NCBI RefSeq assembly: GCF_003569005.1
Contig: NZ_BCUR01000001.1
Span: forward strand, 1,059,893-1,123,892
Reading direction: 5' to 3'
Source: Vibrio superstes
GTDB taxonomy: Bacteria > Pseudomonadota > Gammaproteobacteria > Enterobacterales > Vibrionaceae
DNA: 64,000 bases
In this document: positions 52,550 through 62,485 of the stretch, in pieces
How positions within the stretch are numbered: position 1 is the first letter of the stretch
Layout: the number at the start of each line of letters is the position of its first letter
Translations under genes and position numbers: made by a program
The notes under the pieces: generated by a model
Database searches by the model: none
Seen by the model: the letters and a program-made list of their open reading frames with translations, nothing else
What the model was told of the DNA's origin: nothing

Positions 52550-55417
52550 TTACTCTTCAACGTACTCTTCAATGCTTGGGCACGAGCAGATAAGGTTACG
52601 GTCACCGTAAACGTTATCAACGCGGTTTACTGTAGGCCAGTATTTCCAAACTCGTTGTGAACGAGAAGGGAATGCGCCTAGCTCACGAGGGTAAGGACGA
52701 TCCCACTCACTGCTTGCTAGATCAACCTGAGTGTGAGGTGCGTTAACCAATGGGTTGTTGTCCAGTGGCCATTCGCCATCGCGTACCTTGTTCATCTCTT
52801 TACGGATGGCAATCATAGCGTCACAGAAGCGATTTAGTTCTTCTAGGTCTTCTGACTCTGTTGGCTCAACCATTAGCGTGCCCGCAACTGGGAATGACAT
52901 GGTTGGGGCGTGGAAGCCATAGTCCATTAGACGTTTTGCAATATCTTCTTCACTGATGCCTGTTTCTTCTTTAAGAGGGCGGATGTCGATGATGCACTCG
53001 TGCGCTACTCGGCCATTCTTACCGCGGTAAAGAACTGGATAGTATGGTAACAAACGCTCCATTACGTAGTTAGCGTTTAGGATTGCCACTTCTGTTGCGT
53101 GCGTTAGCCCTTGCTCGCCCATCATTGCGATGTAAGCCCAAGATATCGGTAAGATAGAAGCACTACCCATATCTGCAGCAGAGACGGCATGATCTGAGCC
53201 TTGTACGCCATTTTCGATGTGACCTGGCAGGAATGGAGCCAAGTGAGATTTAACACCGATTGGGCCCATACCCGGGCCACCACCACCGTGTGGAATACAG
53301 AAGGTTTTGTGTAGGTTAAGGTGCGAAACGTCCGAGCCGATAAAGCCAGGAGTAGTCAGACCAACCTGTGCGTTCATGTTCGCACCATCAAGGTAAACTT
53401 GACCGCCAGCAGCGTGGATTTTTTCACATACCTCTTTCACGTGTTCTTCAAACACACCGTGGGTTGAAGGGTAGGTGATCATGATGCTAGATAGGTTCTC
53501 AGCGTGCTTCTCAATCTTCGCTTCTAGGTCAGCCATGTCGATGTTGCCATCGTCATCACATTTCACTACAACCACTTTCATTGACACCATAGATGCCGTT
53601 GCAGGGTTAGTGCCGTGCGCAGAGCTTGGTATCAAACAGACGTTACGGTGACCTTCACCACGTGATTGGTGGTAGCGTTGAATAGCGATTAGGCCTGCGT
53701 ACTCACCTGATGCACCAGAGTTTGGCTGCAGTGAGAAGTCGTCGTAACCAGTGATTTCACAAAGCTTGGCTTTAAGGTCTTTTGCAAGAGCGGTATAGCC
53801 TGCAGCTTGTTCAATCGGCGCGAATGGGTGGATAGCACCGAATTCAGGCCAAGTAACAGGGATCATCTCTGCCGCTGCGTTTAGCTTCATGGTACAAGAG
53901 CCCAGAGGGATCATGCCGTGCGTTAGCGAGAAGTCTTTGTTCTCTAGCTGTTTAAGGTAGCGCATCATCTGTGTTTCACTGTGGTGAGTATTGAACACAG
54001 GGTGCGTTAGGAACTCTGACTCGCGGCGGCAGTTTTCTGGAATTGCAGCAAACTCGTTCTTTGCCACTTCTGCGCTAAGCGCTTCAATAGACTCTGTCAC
54101 CTGGAATACGCTAAATAGCGCGACGATATCTGCAGTAGTCGTCGTTTCATCGAAACTCACACCTAGCTTGCCGTCTAGTTTACGCAGGTTGATGTTGTCA
54201 CGTTGAGCCGCGCCGTATAGCGCCTCAGTTCTATCGCCAGTGTTAATGGTAATAGTATCGAAGAACGACTTATTACATAGCTCATAGCCAGCTTGAGTTA
54301 GGCCTGCCGCTAGAATTGCTGTCATGTGGTGCGTGCGACGTGCGATGGTTTTAAGGCCTTCGCTACCGTGGAATACCGCATAGAACGCAGCCATGTTGGC
54401 AAGCAGAGCCTGAGCGGTACAGATGTTTGAGGTCGCTTTTTCACGACGGATGTGTTGCTCGCGCGTTTGCATTGCCATGCGTAGTGCTTGGTTGCCGTTG
54501 GTATCGATAGATACGCCAATAACACGACCAGGCATAGTACGCTTGTGCTTGTCACGGGTAGCCATGAATGCCGCGTGAGGACCACCGTAACCCATGGGTA
54601 CACCAAAGCGCTGTGCTGAGCCAATCACGACATCTGCGCCCATTTCGCCCGCAGGCTTAATTAGAGTTGATGCAAGAAGGTCGGTAGCAACTGTAACTAG
54701 CGTCTTGTTCGCCTGTGCTTTCGCGATGATGTCAGTGAGATCACGTACATCACCGGTAGTGTTTGGATACTGAACCAGCGCGCCAAAGACGTCTTGCTCA
54801 GGTAAGGAATCTAGATCGCCAATGAAAACTTCAAAGCCGATGTATTCAGCGCGAGTCTTAACCACTTCTATGGTTTGAGGGTGAACATCGCTTGCCACGA
54901 AGAAAGTCTTGCTCTTGCTCTTACCGGCACGCTTACACAGAGTCATTGCCTCTGCCGCAGCCGTCGCTTCATCTAGAAGAGAGGCGTTTGCGATTTCCAT
55001 GCCTGTAAGGTCGATGACCATTTGCTGGTAGTTTAGCAGAGCTTCAAGGCGGCCTTGAGAAATCTCTGGCTGGTATGGAGTATACGCTGTGTACCAACCT
55101 GGATTTTCTAGAACATTGCGCAGGATTACGTTTGGCGTGAAGGTGTTGTAGTAGCCTTGGCCGATAAAGGTGCGCTTAACTTGGTTCTGCTGAGCAAATT
55201 TCTTCATTTCCTCTAGCATGCCCGCTTCGCTCAGCGGTGCGTCTAGAGTCAGTGGTTTCTCTAAACGGATTTGTTGTGGCACCGTTTGTTGAATAAGGTC
55301 ATCTAGGCTCTCTGCCTTGATGCGCTCAAGCATTGTTTTTTGATCAGTTAAGTTGGGACCATTATGGCGCGCAACAAATTCGTTATCTGTACTCAAACTG
55401 CGTAGTAGATCAGTCAT
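52550..55417 (-). CDS. gcvP: glycine dehydrogenase (decarboxylating), P protein
   Basis: 955 residues, the full single-chain form. It decarboxylates glycine and loads the aminomethyl group on the lipoyl arm of GcvH. The PLP lysine is in [20 protein letters not shown], and the N-terminal half shows [18 protein letters not shown] and [14 protein letters not shown]. It lies downstream of gcvH on the minus strand with a hairpin between, and a TTTCCTA motif shared with other gcv promoters sits 50 bases upstream of its start. Confidence 0.96.
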   Translation of the reverse strand: MTDLLRSLSTDNEFVARHNGPNLTDQKTMLERIKAESLDDLIQQTVPQQIRLEKPLTLDAPLSEAGMLEEMKKFAQQNQVKRTFIGQGYYNTFTPNVILRNVLENPGWYTAYTPYQPEISQGRLEALLNYQQMVIDLTGMEIANASLLDEATAAAEAMTLCKRAGKSKSKTFFVASDVHPQTIEVVKTRAEYIGFEVFIGDLDSLPEQDVFGALVQYPNTTGDVRDLTDIIAKAQANKTLVTVATDLLASTLIKPAGEMGADVVIGSAQRFGVPMGYGGPHAAFMATRDKHKRTMPGRVIGVSIDTNGNQALRMAMQTREQHIRREKATSNICTAQALLANMAAFYAVFHGSEGLKTIARRTHHMTAILAAGLTQAGYELCNKSFFDTITINTGDRTEALYGAAQRDNINLRKLDGKLGVSFDETTTTADIVALFSVFQVTESIEALSAEVAKNEFAAIPENCRRESEFLTHPVFNTHHSETQMMRYLKQLENKDFSLTHGMIPLGSCTMKLNAAAEMIPVTWPEFGAIHPFAPIEQAAGYTALAKDLKAKLCEITGYDDFSLQPNSGASGEYAGLIAIQRYHQSRGEGHRNVCLIPSSAHGTNPATASMVSMKVVVVKCDDDGNIDMADLEAKIEKHAENLSSIMITYPSTHGVFEEHVKEVCEKIHAAGGQVYLDGANMNAQVGLTTPGFIGSDVSHLNLHKTFCIPHGGGGPGMGPIGVKSHLAPFLPGHIENGVQGSDHAVSAADMGSASILPISWAYIAMMGEQGLTHATEVAILNANYVMERLLPYYPVLYRGKNGRVAHECIIDIRPLKEETGISEEDIAKRLMDYGFHAPTMSFPVAGTLMVEPTESEDLEELNRFCDAMIAIRKEMNKVRDGEWPLDNNPLVNAPHTQVDLASSEWDRPYPRELGAFPSRSQRVWKYWPTVNRVDNVYGDRNLICSCPSIEEYVEE

Positions 55418-55470
55418 AATTCCTTTATACCTTACTTGAAGCCTTCTACGAGACTTTAGGGGTGATTCAG

Positions 55471-55480
55471 TTTCCTAGAT
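55471..55480. promoter_or_regulatory. gcv motif, copy near gcvP
   Basis: TTTCCTAGAT (preceded by CAG), a degenerate copy of the motif found before gcvH/regulator and gcvT, 54 bases from the gcvP start. Confidence 0.35.
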
Positions 55481-55548
55481 GTGTGCTGCAATTCAGGCTT
55501 TCGATGTGGAGCATGCTTGCTCTCTTATACGCGTCTCTGAATGGCAAG

Positions 55549-55568
55549 ATCCCCGCAGTTGCGGGGAT
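55549..55568 (-). terminator. hairpin between gcvH and gcvP
   Basis: ATCCCCGCA / TGCGGGGAT with a two-base centre. No T-run follows on the minus strand, so it may attenuate or protect transcripts rather than end them. Confidence 0.55.
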
Positions 55569-55609
55569 ACTTAGAAGCTATTGTTTTAACTTAATAAAAC
55601 CGAAGAGAG

Positions 55610-55990
55610 TTACTCGTCTTCGATGCTAGCTAGGTAATCTTCTGCGCTAGTTAGGTTATCTAGCTCAGACGGATCTTCTAGTTTCACCTTAACAATCCAA
55701 CCGCCTTCGTACGGTTCTTCGTTGATGAGCTCAGGGCTATCTTCTAGCTCTTCGTTAATTTCAACGATTTCACCTGTGATTGGCGCGTAGATGTCTGATG
55801 CTGCTTTTACAGACTCAACCAATGAAAAGCTGTCGCCAGCTTCAATGTTTTCTTCTACTTCTGGTAGGTCGACAAATACAACATCACCTAGCATCTGTTG
55901 AGCGTGCTCTGAGATACCGATAGTAACCGTACCGTCACCGTTGTCTTTTACCCACTCATGGCTATCAGCAAACTTAAGGGTGTTGTCCAT
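55610..55990 (-). CDS. gcvH: glycine cleavage system H protein
   Basis: 126 residues. The lipoylated lysine is in [15 protein letters not shown], the expected site, and [17 protein letters not shown] is the other signature. GcvH carries the aminomethyl group between GcvP and GcvT. The ATG at 55990 has GGAG upstream at normal spacing; five more upstream codons are unlikely to be used. It is divergent from the XRE-cupin regulator across a palindromic motif. Confidence 0.95.
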   Translation of the reverse strand: MDNTLKFADSHEWVKDNGDGTVTIGISEHAQQMLGDVVFVDLPEVEENIEAGDSFSLVESVKAASDIYAPITGEIVEINEELEDSPELINEEPYEGGWIVKVKLEDPSELDNLTSAEDYLASIEDE

Positions 55991-56075
55991 TTTTTGAATC
56001 TCCAACTTAATCAGATTTGAATTAATAAAAGCACTATTGCAGATAAAATAAACCGAGTTGTTTACATTCTCAAGT

Positions 56076-56094
56076 CGAAATTTCCTATTGGAAA
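56076..56094. promoter_or_regulatory. palindromic gcv motif between gcvH and regulator
   Basis: CGAAATTTCCTATTGGAAA, containing the perfect palindrome TTTCC-TATT-GGAAA. Its first 13 bases match the copy before gcvT at 12 positions. Likely operator of the adjacent XRE-cupin regulator. Confidence 0.6.
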
Positions 56095-56217
56095 CAAAAA
56101 ATTCAAGAATGCAACTTATCTCTCACTTAATCTTACTCTATGCTCTTCATCCCAAGTACCTTTTTGTGGCACACTTTTCAGTCAAGAAATGGGAAGAAAA
56201 TTAAGACGAAGGACCTC

Positions 56218-56841
56218 ATGAAAGAATCTAAACTGGATGATTATCCATCATTAACCATAGAGAAGTCCTCAGTAGAAAACAGCGTTGAACCATTAAAGTT
56301 AGGTGACAAAATTAAGTCAATCCGTAGCCAGCTTGGTTTAACTCTTGAGGAGGCAAGTCAGCGCACAGGGCTAGCCCGCTCTACGCTAAGCAAGATAGAG
56401 AACGAGCAAATAAGCCCGACGTTTCAGGCGATGCAAAAGCTGGCCTCTGGGTTAGATATCGATATGCCGCAGTTGTTTGCCCCTCCCAAGAACAAAGGTG
56501 CGAGCGGGCGCAGAGACGTCACGATGAAGGGACAGGGCAAGCCTCACCCTACGCCAACGTATGAGCATGAGTTGCTGGCGACGGAGATGTCACAGAAGAA
56601 AATGATGCCATTCAAATCTGTGGTGCATGCTCGAAGCTTTGATGAGTTTCAGGGCTGGGTTAGACACGATGGTGAGGAGTTTCTGCTCATTCTGTCTGGT
56701 GAGGTTACTCTATACACCGAATTTTATGAGCCTTTAGTCCTTGCTGAAGGTGACAGTGTTTATTACGACGCTAACATGGGGCATGCGCTGGTTTCACGCA
56801 GTGAACACGATGCCCAAATACTTTGGGTTACAGCAAAATAG
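56218..56841 (+). CDS. XRE-family regulator with C-terminal cupin
   Basis: 207 residues. The helix-turn-helix is at about 33-87 (LGLTLEEASQRTGLARSTLSKIENEQISPTF); the cupin sensor follows (EFLLILSGEVTLYTEFYEPLVLAEGDSVYYDANMGHAL). It lies between gcvH and gcvT, the same place as in V. cholerae, so a glycine or one-carbon signal is its probable ligand. The ATG at 56218 follows AAGGA by six bases; an upstream ATG (56140) has no site. A shared motif before gcvH, gcvT and gcvP is its likely binding site. Confidence 0.88.
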   Translation: MKESKLDDYPSLTIEKSSVENSVEPLKLGDKIKSIRSQLGLTLEEASQRTGLARSTLSKIENEQISPTFQAMQKLASGLDIDMPQLFAPPKNKGASGRRDVTMKGQGKPHPTPTYEHELLATEMSQKKMMPFKSVVHARSFDEFQGWVRHDGEEFLLILSGEVTLYTEFYEPLVLAEGDSVYYDANMGHALVSRSEHDAQILWVTAK

Positions 56842-56872
56842 ACCGCTTGAATGTAGCGGTTGTGTTACGAGA

Positions 56873-56885
56873 CGAAGTTTCCTAT
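56873..56885. promoter_or_regulatory. gcv motif before gcvT
   Basis: CGAAGTTTCCTAT, 12 of 13 bases equal to the copy between gcvH and the regulator. Confidence 0.5.
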
Positions 56886-56890
56886 AGTGT

Positions 56891-56906
56891 CGGCAAACGT
56901 TTGCTT
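56891..56906 (+). promoter_or_regulatory. PurR box upstream of gcvT
   Basis: CGGCAAACGTTTGCTT, a near-perfect PurR site with the full GCAAACGTTTGC core, immediately after the gcv motif and about 90 bases before gcvT. PurR represses the gcv operon in E. coli. Confidence 0.75.
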
Positions 56907-56993
56907 AACTGCGAAACTGATATCAATCATTATGAATATGTTGCTCTGAGCCAAGTTAAGAAACATGGCGCAGAACACAGCTAAGGAGAGACA

Positions 56994-58112
56994 ATGACTG
57001 AAGCTTTACTGAAAACCCCTTTACACGCCCTTCATGTTGAAGAAGGCGCAAAAATGGTGCCGTTTGCTGGGTATGATATGCCAGTTCAATATCCACTAGG
57101 GGTTAAGAAGGAGCACTTGCATACTCGTGATGCAGCCGGTCTTTTCGATGTGTCTCATATGGGGCAGCTTCGCCTTAAAGGCGACAATGCCGCTGCGGCG
57201 CTAGAGGCCTTAGTCCCAGTTGATATTATTGATCTTGCTAGTGGCAATCAGCGCTATGCGTTCTTTACCAATGAGCAAGGCGGCATCATGGACGATTTGA
57301 TGGTGGCTAACCTTGGCGATCACTTGTTTGTGGTGGTAAATGCTGCTTGTAAAGAGCAAGACATCGCGCACCTTCAGGTAAACCTACCTGCGGATATTGA
57401 GCTAGAAGTTATTGATGACAGGGCTTTGCTGGCGCTTCAAGGCCCTAAAGCGGTTGACGTATTGGCCGAGCTAAATCCAGCGGTTAAAGACATGGTGTTT
57501 ATGGATGTAGCTCGCCTTGAGTTGCTTGGTGTCGAGTGTATTGTAAGTCGCTCTGGCTATACTGGCGAAGACGGCTATGAGATCTCAGTTCCTGCTGAGC
57601 AAGCGGAAGCTTTGGCTCGCAAGCTCACCGATTCTGATCTGGTAGAGTGGATTGGTCTTGGTGCTCGTGACTCGTTGCGTCTTGAGTGTGGTTTATGTCT
57701 TTACGGTCACGACCTAGACACTACAACGACGCCTGTTGAAGCTAGCTTACTTTGGGCGATCAGCAAAGTACGTCGCGCTGATGGCGAACGTGCTGGTGGC
57801 TTCCCAGGCGCAGACATCATTCTTGATCAAATTGCGACTAAAGATGTTTCGCGTAAACGCGTTGGTCTAGTGGGTCAAACGAAAGCGCCTGTTCGTGAAG
57901 GCTGTAAATTGTTTGATGCTAACGATGTGGAAGTGGGTGTTGTAACTAGCGGTACAGCTGGTCCTAACGCAGGCAAACCGGTTTCTATGGCTTATGTACG
58001 CGCTGATCTAATGGCAGCAGGCACCGAGATCTTTGCTGAAGTACGCGGTAAAAAACTGCCGATGACCGTAGAAAAAATGCCATTTGTACCGCAGCGCTAC
58101 TACCGCGGTTAA
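56994..58112 (+). CDS. gcvT: aminomethyltransferase, T protein
   Basis: 372 residues, full length. GcvT moves the methylene group from the lipoyl arm to tetrahydrofolate and frees ammonia. Landmarks are HVEEGAKMVPFAGYDMPVQYP, FDVSHMGQLRL, RSGYTGEDGYEI, and GARDSLRLECGLCLYGHD with the folate-side Asp. A good GGAGAG precedes the ATG. It is separated from gcvH and gcvP by the regulator and is read in the other direction. Confidence 0.95.
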   Translation: MTEALLKTPLHALHVEEGAKMVPFAGYDMPVQYPLGVKKEHLHTRDAAGLFDVSHMGQLRLKGDNAAAALEALVPVDIIDLASGNQRYAFFTNEQGGIMDDLMVANLGDHLFVVVNAACKEQDIAHLQVNLPADIELEVIDDRALLALQGPKAVDVLAELNPAVKDMVFMDVARLELLGVECIVSRSGYTGEDGYEISVPAEQAEALARKLTDSDLVEWIGLGARDSLRLECGLCLYGHDLDTTTTPVEASLLWAISKVRRADGERAGGFPGADIILDQIATKDVSRKRVGLVGQTKAPVREGCKLFDANDVEVGVVTSGTAGPNAGKPVSMAYVRADLMAAGTEIFAEVRGKKLPMTVEKMPFVPQRYYRG

Positions 58113-58124
58113 TTGTCTTCAATT

Positions 58125-58406
58125 ATGTCGAAAGTGACATTGGAAGGGCACATTATCGTGCCCGTTCAAGACTTAAAACAGGTACTTGAGGCTTTGCCTG
58201 AGCATATTGAACTGACTCACGCAGAGCCTGGCTGTATTACCTTTTATGTTCAACAATCCTCAAAAAAGCCTCATCGCTTTGATGTTTATGAAGAGTTCAT
58301 AGATAAAGAAGCCTTTGAATATCATCAACGCCGAGTAAAAGAATCTCACTGGGGCGCTATCACCTCTAATGTGATTCGACATTACCAAGTCTCAGAAGAA
58401 AGCTAA
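58125..58406 (+). CDS. antibiotic-biosynthesis-monooxygenase-domain protein
   Basis: 93 residues of the ABM ferredoxin-like dimer fold: EGHIIVPVQDLKQVLEALPEHIELTHAEPGCITFYV, then RFDVYEEFIDKEAFEYHQRR, where the D-x-Y-E-x-F and H residues match the family (YgiN type). Substrate unknown. The start is the ATG 12 bases after the gcvT stop. It is followed closely by an FAH-family gene and is probably in the gcvT transcript. Confidence 0.82.
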   Translation: MSKVTLEGHIIVPVQDLKQVLEALPEHIELTHAEPGCITFYVQQSSKKPHRFDVYEEFIDKEAFEYHQRRVKESHWGAITSNVIRHYQVSEES

Positions 58407-58411
58407 AAATC

Positions 58412-59029
58412 ATGCCTCTCAATCAAGTTACTCTGGAAAAACAATCTTTTACGCCAAGCAAGGTACTGTGTGTCGGCAGAAACTACGCGGCGCATATTGA
58501 AGAGCTAGGTAATGAAACCCCAGAAGACATGGTGGTTTTTATGAAGCCAAATTCTTCTCTTAGCCAACAGCTGAACAGTTTCCATGATGAGCCCTTACAC
58601 TATGAGGCGGAGTTGTGCTTTTTAGTCAAAGATGGTGAATTTTCTGGGGTGGCTATTGGTCTAGATCTCACTAAACGGCAGACGCAAAGTGCACTAAAAG
58701 CAAAAGGCCTTCCTTGGGAGCGCGCCAAGGCATTTGATGGTTCAGCGGTTGTCTCGGAGTTTGTCTCCTTTGATGGCGACTTTAAAGAGTTATCGCTTCA
58801 GCTTTGGATCAACGATGAGCTGATTCAACAAGGCGGTGTCGAGCTTATGCTGTATCCACCACAGCTGATCAAGCAAGAGCTTAACAAGTTCACGTCACTG
58901 GAAGAGGGTGACATCGTGATGACAGGGACGCCAAAAGGCGTGGGTGTTGTTAATAGGGGGGATCGATTTGTGGGGCGTGTTTTGCAAGGAGATCAATGTC
59001 TTGTAGAACAAAACTGGTTGGCGCAATAA
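58412..59029 (+). CDS. fumarylacetoacetate hydrolase-family protein
   Basis: 205 residues, the short FAH type (YcgM/Fahd1-like). VLCVGRNYAAHIEELG, FMKPNSSL, LHYEAELCFLVK with the metal-binding His/Glu residues, and DIVMTGTPKGVG are standard. Short members hydrolyse acylpyruvates or decarboxylate oxaloacetate. The exact substrate is not visible. It lies five bases after the ABM gene and ends before a bidirectional terminator. Confidence 0.88.
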   Translation: MPLNQVTLEKQSFTPSKVLCVGRNYAAHIEELGNETPEDMVVFMKPNSSLSQQLNSFHDEPLHYEAELCFLVKDGEFSGVAIGLDLTKRQTQSALKAKGLPWERAKAFDGSAVVSEFVSFDGDFKELSLQLWINDELIQQGGVELMLYPPQLIKQELNKFTSLEEGDIVMTGTPKGVGVVNRGDRFVGRVLQGDQCLVEQNWLAQ

Positions 59030-59056
59030 GTAAATAAGATGTTCCCCCAAATAACC

Positions 59057-59094
59057 AAAAGCCCTCTTTATACAATAGGATAAAGAGGGCTTTT
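59057..59094. terminator. bidirectional terminator
   Basis: AAAAGCCCTCTTTA / TAAAGAGGGCTTTT around a ten-base loop. Confidence 0.9.
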
Positions 59095-59130
59095 ATCGTT
59101 ATTAATCAGATAGTAACAGTGCTTAACCTA

Positions 59131-61821
59131 TTAAATGTCTGTACGTTTAATCAAGCGTACTTCATCAAAATAGGCTTCTTCATCAGAGTTAGGTGTTCCT
59201 TGGTACGTTAGAGCGAACTCATCAATTCGAACTTCAAGCTCTTTGTTGTTTTCTACTTGATAAAGTAACTCATCCTCTCCGACCGAAGTATCAACTTCCA
59301 TATAGGCAAACACTTCAACATCGCTATTGGAAGCACTATCAAACTCAAGAGTTACTTGCTTGAAGCAACTTTTCACACTTCCTTCCGGAGCATCATCGAG
59401 ATCCTTAATGTGTGCTTTTGCATCCGAAATGATCGTCCCTACGCTATTTTTAACGCCGTAATGTAGCGTAGATACAGAGTCATCCCCTTTATTGTCACAG
59501 TAGTAAAGGCTATATGTCATTGGTGTGTTCATAGGAATATTTGAGACTTTTTGGCTAAGACCTGGAGTCGCACTAAAGTCATAGGTATCTTCGCCTTTTT
59601 TAAAGCGTATGCGCGCCGAGCCATTTGTACCACCTTCGTCACTAAAGGCGGAATCACCTGAACTACCCACATCCCCCAAACCTTCACTGCTACCTTCTTG
59701 TTGAATCCAAAAATCACTGCTACCACCATCGGAGCGCCACTGACCCAAGTCGCCGTCTTGAATTCCTGCATTTAGCGTTACTTCACTCGCAAGTGCTAAA
59801 GACAATTGGCCTGATGTTTCTGTAGCTCCTGTTGTGAACTCATGGATAACCAGTTGGTAATCTGTATTTGATACATCACCGTCAAAGCTGTGCTCGCCGA
59901 CGCTGATATTATATTTCCCTTTCACAAAGGCAGAGACTGCATGTTTTGTGTTGGGTGTCAGCGTTACTTCTTGATATGCACTTTGATCTTCTCCTATCAC
60001 AACTAAGCTTGAGTTATAGCTAAAGGTACCTGAACCTGTAACGGAGGCATTGCCCAACCAACCTTCAGTACCATTGATAAACGCATAGTTGTTCAGTTCA
60101 GTTTCGTGGATTACTGGCTCAGGTTTATCGAAAGAATAGGATTGTGGACCTACATCATCATAATTGAGTGGCTCAACTAGTGGAGAACCATTAGTAATAT
60201 CATCAGCACCCGCTAGAGTGATTTCATTGCGTGTAAGGCCATCCATATCAGAGGTTACTGCAACAAATTCCCCTCTATCGTATTCAGTAGCGTCAATACT
60301 CGATGAGTTTGATGGTCGGTATAAGCCATCGATACCTTTTACCAAATGAGCACTAACAAGGCTACCTGTAACTTTGTCTGTATCTGCAAAGGAATCACCA
60401 TCTACAATATTGCCAACTACAACAGAATTGCTTGCCCAACCGCGGTCAGTTTCAACAAACACAGGACCGATGGCTTTATCAACAATGTTATTTGCAAAGT
60501 AGATCTGCTCTGGCTGTTTAGACTTACCCCCGCCATCGATGTTAATACTATTGATGCTGTCAATTACGGTGTTAAATGCCACATGAACATTTTCAAGTGG
60601 CTGATAGCCATTTCCGCCATCACCAGCGCCGTCAGTACCAAGAAGCACAATGCCACCATGATGGGTCGTCGACTTGTAACGGGCACCTTCGATATAGTTG
60701 TTTGTAACAATGTGTCCATCATCGACCAGTCTCAAGCCGCCTGAATAAGGGTAACCATCACCAAAAATGAAGTTGTTAGAGATGTTGTTGTGATTACCAT
60801 GGCGATTGGTAATTGAACCATAGCTGTTACGGACAGTGTTTTGTGCAATTACGTTTTTTGATGCTTTATTTGAGATAACTTCAGCCTCAGCCTGAATACG
60901 CTCAAATAGGTTACCAATAATGAATGAGTTACCGGCATAGTGGTGCGTTTCACTTAGACCAGTACGAATAGCTTCATAGTCATTGTCGCTACTGCCAGCG
61001 TAAAGCTTGCCTTGTGTGGGCGGACGGTTAGCAAAGTAGTTCGCGTAAACAGTGGTGTGTTCAGCGATTCCCCCGTTGCCCTCGTCCATTAGCCCGCTTT
61101 CTCTTACTAACGAAACAATAGGGTTCCCGGTAGTTTTACCACTGAAAATATTGTGATCAATCCAGTTATGCTTGCCGTAGAGGGCTAGCCACACGCCATT
61201 TTCCTTGTTACTGGAAAGATTTTTGTCGCCATCGATATTCACAAAGACATTTTCAGAAATACGACAATGATTACAAAGTTCAGCAGAGCTAAATCGTGTT
61301 TCTAATAATTTACTACTCGCACTTTCTCCACCATCAAAGATAAGGCCATGTAACTGAACATACTCACCGCCCATAATGATTTTGGTTTCGCCGGTGATTG
61401 TTACCTGGCCTGGGTTAGTCGCTCGAACCTTAATTGGCGCTTGTTCTGTACCTTGGCCACCAAAAACAAGCTCTGCTTCGCTATAAGTACCATCATTAAT
61501 ACAGACAACATCACCAGGGTTCATCGCTTTGTCGTAAATACTTGGCTCAGAAATATACTCGGTGCATTCACTTGAATCGGAGCTTAAAAGGGTTTTAACA
61601 CCTTGCGGCATATCTTTCGCAAAAGGTACCTCTGATGTTATTGGAATCGAGGGATCAAGTGGCGTTCCAGGTATTGATTCATCAGGATCCACTGGAATAG
61701 ATGGCTCTAGTGGCGTCCCAGGTATCGAATTATCAGGGTCGGTTACTTGGCTACTTTGACTGGAATCATTACAACCGACGATCGCTAACGTTATCAGTAT
61801 GGATAAAATACTCTTGTTCAT
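59131..61821 (-). CDS. PL6-family alginate lyase lipoprotein
   Basis: 896 residues, long for PL6. A lipoprotein signal ends IVGCNDS (Cys17), then a repeat-rich linker (two copies of SIPGTPL-PSIP). The parallel beta-helix follows, with the PL6 catalytic pair in EVISNKASKN (Lys) and SITNRHGNHN (Arg). The last ~330 residues are beta-sandwich-like modules (VTGSGTFSYNSSLVV; WIQQEG to EVRIDEFALTYQG), probably carbohydrate-binding. It would degrade alginate (polyM or mixed) at the cell surface. Confidence 0.88.
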   Translation of the reverse strand: MNKSILSILITLAIVGCNDSSQSSQVTDPDNSIPGTPLEPSIPVDPDESIPGTPLDPSIPITSEVPFAKDMPQGVKTLLSSDSSECTEYISEPSIYDKAMNPGDVVCINDGTYSEAELVFGGQGTEQAPIKVRATNPGQVTITGETKIIMGGEYVQLHGLIFDGGESASSKLLETRFSSAELCNHCRISENVFVNIDGDKNLSSNKENGVWLALYGKHNWIDHNIFSGKTTGNPIVSLVRESGLMDEGNGGIAEHTTVYANYFANRPPTQGKLYAGSSDNDYEAIRTGLSETHHYAGNSFIIGNLFERIQAEAEVISNKASKNVIAQNTVRNSYGSITNRHGNHNNISNNFIFGDGYPYSGGLRLVDDGHIVTNNYIEGARYKSTTHHGGIVLLGTDGAGDGGNGYQPLENVHVAFNTVIDSINSINIDGGGKSKQPEQIYFANNIVDKAIGPVFVETDRGWASNSVVVGNIVDGDSFADTDKVTGSLVSAHLVKGIDGLYRPSNSSSIDATEYDRGEFVAVTSDMDGLTRNEITLAGADDITNGSPLVEPLNYDDVGPQSYSFDKPEPVIHETELNNYAFINGTEGWLGNASVTGSGTFSYNSSLVVIGEDQSAYQEVTLTPNTKHAVSAFVKGKYNISVGEHSFDGDVSNTDYQLVIHEFTTGATETSGQLSLALASEVTLNAGIQDGDLGQWRSDGGSSDFWIQQEGSSEGLGDVGSSGDSAFSDEGGTNGSARIRFKKGEDTYDFSATPGLSQKVSNIPMNTPMTYSLYYCDNKGDDSVSTLHYGVKNSVGTIISDAKAHIKDLDDAPEGSVKSCFKQVTLEFDSASNSDVEVFAYMEVDTSVGEDELLYQVENNKELEVRIDEFALTYQGTPNSDEEAYFDEVRLIKRTDI

Positions 61822-62485
61822 GTTCCCTCTTATTTCAAAATGTTATTTCCTGTATCAATATGTTATTTAGTTTTACTTTGTGTTTATAGCGATCGATATC
61901 TCATTTGTATTACATGAGTACAATAATATTTAAGTGCCAGAGTGGTGCTGGTGTTTTTTTTGATAAAAAACAATGGCTTATAGGTTTGGTGTGTATTGAT
62001 TGAAATGATAGGCTAATGATTAAATTCTTGATGTGCCTCACAAGGTAAGGGCTGAAGTAAGCCTAATTTGAACATGGGTTGGTTATTTATTGTTGAGGGG
62101 GATCACCTTTTTGTAGGTGTGTCTAAACCTAATAATAAAGCTTTCTATTTGTCGGAAGAATAATAACTCATTGGTGTGGATTATTATTCTAAGTGAGTTT
62201 AAATATGATACTGGGGAATATTCAAGTTGTTGCATTTTCTCATGATGTTCAATAGAGAAAGCTGAACGTTACTGCTCTACGAACATAGTTTAATTATTTA
62301 AGTACCTTTATTAAATTGCATATAAGGAGCAATAGAAGTTACCAAGCAATATAAGTGGCTATCACCTTTATATGTTGGGGAGGCCTATATAGCGTACTTT
62401 TTTCCGATCCCAGAGTAACGCCTTGAGATTCAGAAGTCTCTCAGGGCGCAACTATTGAACTGGGGTTACAGTTTTTAAAGCTTGA
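61822..62485. other. 664-base spacer upstream of the PL6 gene
   Basis: AT-rich, no gene on either strand. A hairpin CGCCTTGAGA / TCTCAGGGCG lies near 62420-62450 without a T-run. The promoter of the lyase gene must be here, but I cannot identify it. Confidence 0.45.

Noticed and set aside
60346..60744. 132-residue frame antisense to the PL6 gene
   Set aside because: It lies wholly within a strongly supported gene on the other strand and has no signal or ribosome site.
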